Shown one piece after another: positions 62,950-64,000 of a DNA stretch of 64,000 nucleotides. Origin of the DNA: CBDBKL01 sp965206675 (GTDB lineage: Bacteria; Bdellovibrionota; Bdellovibrionia; Bdellovibrionales; JAKFYE01); NCBI GenBank assembly GCA_965206675.1, contig CBDBKL010000007.1, positions 62,001-126,000 on the forward strand, written 5' to 3'. A model generated the notes under the pieces. That model had not been told where the DNA came from, did no database searches, and saw only the letters and a list, made by a program, of their open reading frames with translations. The first letter of the stretch is position 1; every line of letters begins with the position of its first letter. The position numbers were made by a program, and so were the translations under genes.

Positions 62950-64000
62950 TTATGTTTTAAAAATCAGTTTTCCAGCTTTTTGAGATATCCTTAAAATCTG
63001 TCCAGAAGTCATCTTTCCGGAAAGTATACCTTGAGCAATATGGTTCTCTACGTTTTTTTGTAAATAACGTTTTAATGGCCGCGCTCCATAGACAGGATCG
63101 TAAGCTGATTTTGCAATAAAAGATTTAGCTTCATCTGTAAGTTCTATCTTTATATCCTGAATGCGATTTTTTATAAGGTTCATCTGTAAATCCACAATTT
63201 TCTCAATATGATTTTCACTGAGAGATTTAAAGAAGACAATCTCATCAATGCGGTTTAAAAACTCTGGCCTAAAATGACTTTGAAGTTCTTTATTTATTAC
63301 TTTATTCTCTTTATCATCCACGTCGTTCATAAGATGTTCTGAACCAATATTTGACGTCATAATAATTACGGTATTTTTAAAATTCACGGTTCGGCCTTGA
63401 GAGTCTGTGGATATCCCGTCATCTAATATCTGAAGTAAAGTATTAAAAACTTCTGGATGAGCCTTTTCAATCTCATCAAAAAGAATAACAGAATAAGGCT
63501 TTCGTCTGACAGCTTCTGTAAGTTGCCCCCCTTCATCGTATCCAATATATCCAGGAGGTGCGCCAATCAGCTTTGAAACAGAGTGCTTTTCCATATATTC
63601 ACTCATATCAATACGAATAATATTTTCTTCAGAATCAAAAAGAGCTTGAGCTAATGCTTTGGCTAATTCTGTTTTACCCACACCTGTTGGTCCTAAAAAC
63701 ATAAAAGAACCAATTGGCTTTTTAGGATCATTTATTCCTGTTCGAGCTCTTAGAACAGCTTCAGAAACTAACTGTGTGGCCTCTTCCTGCCCAATAACTC
63801 TTTTCCCCAAAATCTCTTTTAGTTTTAAGAGTCTTTGTTTTTCACTTTTCATAAGTTTAGTGACAGGAACTCCTGTCCATAGAGAGACGATTTCGGTAAT
63901 TTCAACGTCTGTTACCGATTCACTCAGAATTTTTTGTTCTGTATTACGGAGCTGATTTTCTTCTCTTTCCAACTTTTTTTCAATTTTGGGAAGTGTTCCA
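62950..64000 (-). CDS. clpB: ClpB disaggregase, C-terminal part (partial)
   Basis: An AAA+ chaperone that rescues aggregated protein with DnaK. Only the end of the middle domain and the second AAA domain are inside the window. The frame stays open to the right edge (GTLPKIEKKLEREENQL), so the TTG at 63972 is not the start. The Walker A motif is GPTGVGKTELAK, Walker B VILFDEIEKAHPEV, sensor TSNIGSEHL and the arginine-containing RPEFLNRIDEIV. The N-terminal and first AAA domains lie beyond the window. Confidence 0.95.
   Translation of the reverse strand, partial: GTLPKIEKKLEREENQLRNTEQKILSESVTDVEITEIVSLWTGVPVTKLMKSEKQRLLKLKEILGKRVIGQEEATQLVSEAVLRARTGINDPKKPIGSFMFLGPTGVGKTELAKALAQALFDSEENIIRIDMSEYMEKHSVSKLIGAPPGYIGYDEGGQLTEAVRRKPYSVILFDEIEKAHPEVFNTLLQILDDGISTDSQGRTVNFKNTVIIMTSNIGSEHLMNDVDDKENKVINKELQSHFRPEFLNRIDEIVFFKSLSENHIEKIVDLQMNLIKNRIQDIKIELTDEAKSFIAKSAYDPVYGARPLKRYLQKNVENHIAQGILSGKMTSGQILRISQKAGKLIFKT

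Overview
The window is an AT-rich chromosomal stretch from a Gram-negative, respiring bacterium. An outer membrane is implied by MreC/MreD/PBP2/RodA, many lipoboxes, a secretin, a PpiD-like chaperone and an MscS channel. Respiration is implied by a complete 2-oxoglutarate dehydrogenase operon, oxygen-dependent HemF, OxyR, homogentisate dioxygenase and tryptophan dioxygenase. The many secreted hypothetical proteins, ankyrin lipoproteins and proteases would fit a Bdellovibrionota-like or other deltaproteobacterial-type lineage. That placement is an inference; no rRNA or other decisive marker is present.

Layout. 1-4041: elongasome operon mreC-mreD-mrdA-rodA on the minus strand, rodA cut by the window edge. 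4211-8579: a lipoprotein overlapping a large secreted zinc metallopeptidase-like protein, then a PpiD-like chaperone. 8607-14590: hmgA, a basic secreted protein, a trypsin-like protease, a class II Fic protein and hemF. 14964-20378: secreted ankyrin protein, an oxidoreductase-SelD fusion, a family 5-type uracil-DNA glycosylase and a YceD/DUF177 protein. 20884-27287: three secreted proteins of unknown function, one with a degenerate J-domain. 27440-32784: sucA-sucB-lpdA. 32826-36409: ankyrin lipoproteins with a DUF4143 ATPase between them. 36604-45056: kynA, SNF-family transporter, DHH phosphoesterase, mgtE, greA, cation/proton antiporter, ribD, hpf. 45481-50294: a giant Ig-like/BspA-like lipoprotein and a HEAT-like protein inside inverted repeats. 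50788-53759: lipoprotein, CpaF-like ATPase and CpaC-like secretin. 53916-54963: DUF4160/DUF2442 pair, a GC-richer structured segment and a tRNA with anticodon CAT. 55072-61786: subtilase-like protein, aromatic-rich protein, two further secreted proteins, oxyR and an MscS channel. 62026-64000: dcd, rpmG and the 3' part of clpB.

The most unusual content is non-coding. Family A is a palindromic repeat of about 125 bp whose arms co-vary between copies and which sits directly against stop codons. Family B is a second inverted repeat that brackets one gene; a family A copy has apparently inserted into one B copy. Three long (GA)n tracts each end exactly at an ATG, upstream of or at genes for exported proteins. 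A GC-richer, hairpin-dense 270-bp segment is bounded by perfect 20-bp inverted repeats, one of which is the 3' end of the tRNA gene. I found no CRISPR array, rRNA operon, replication origin or intact insertion sequence.
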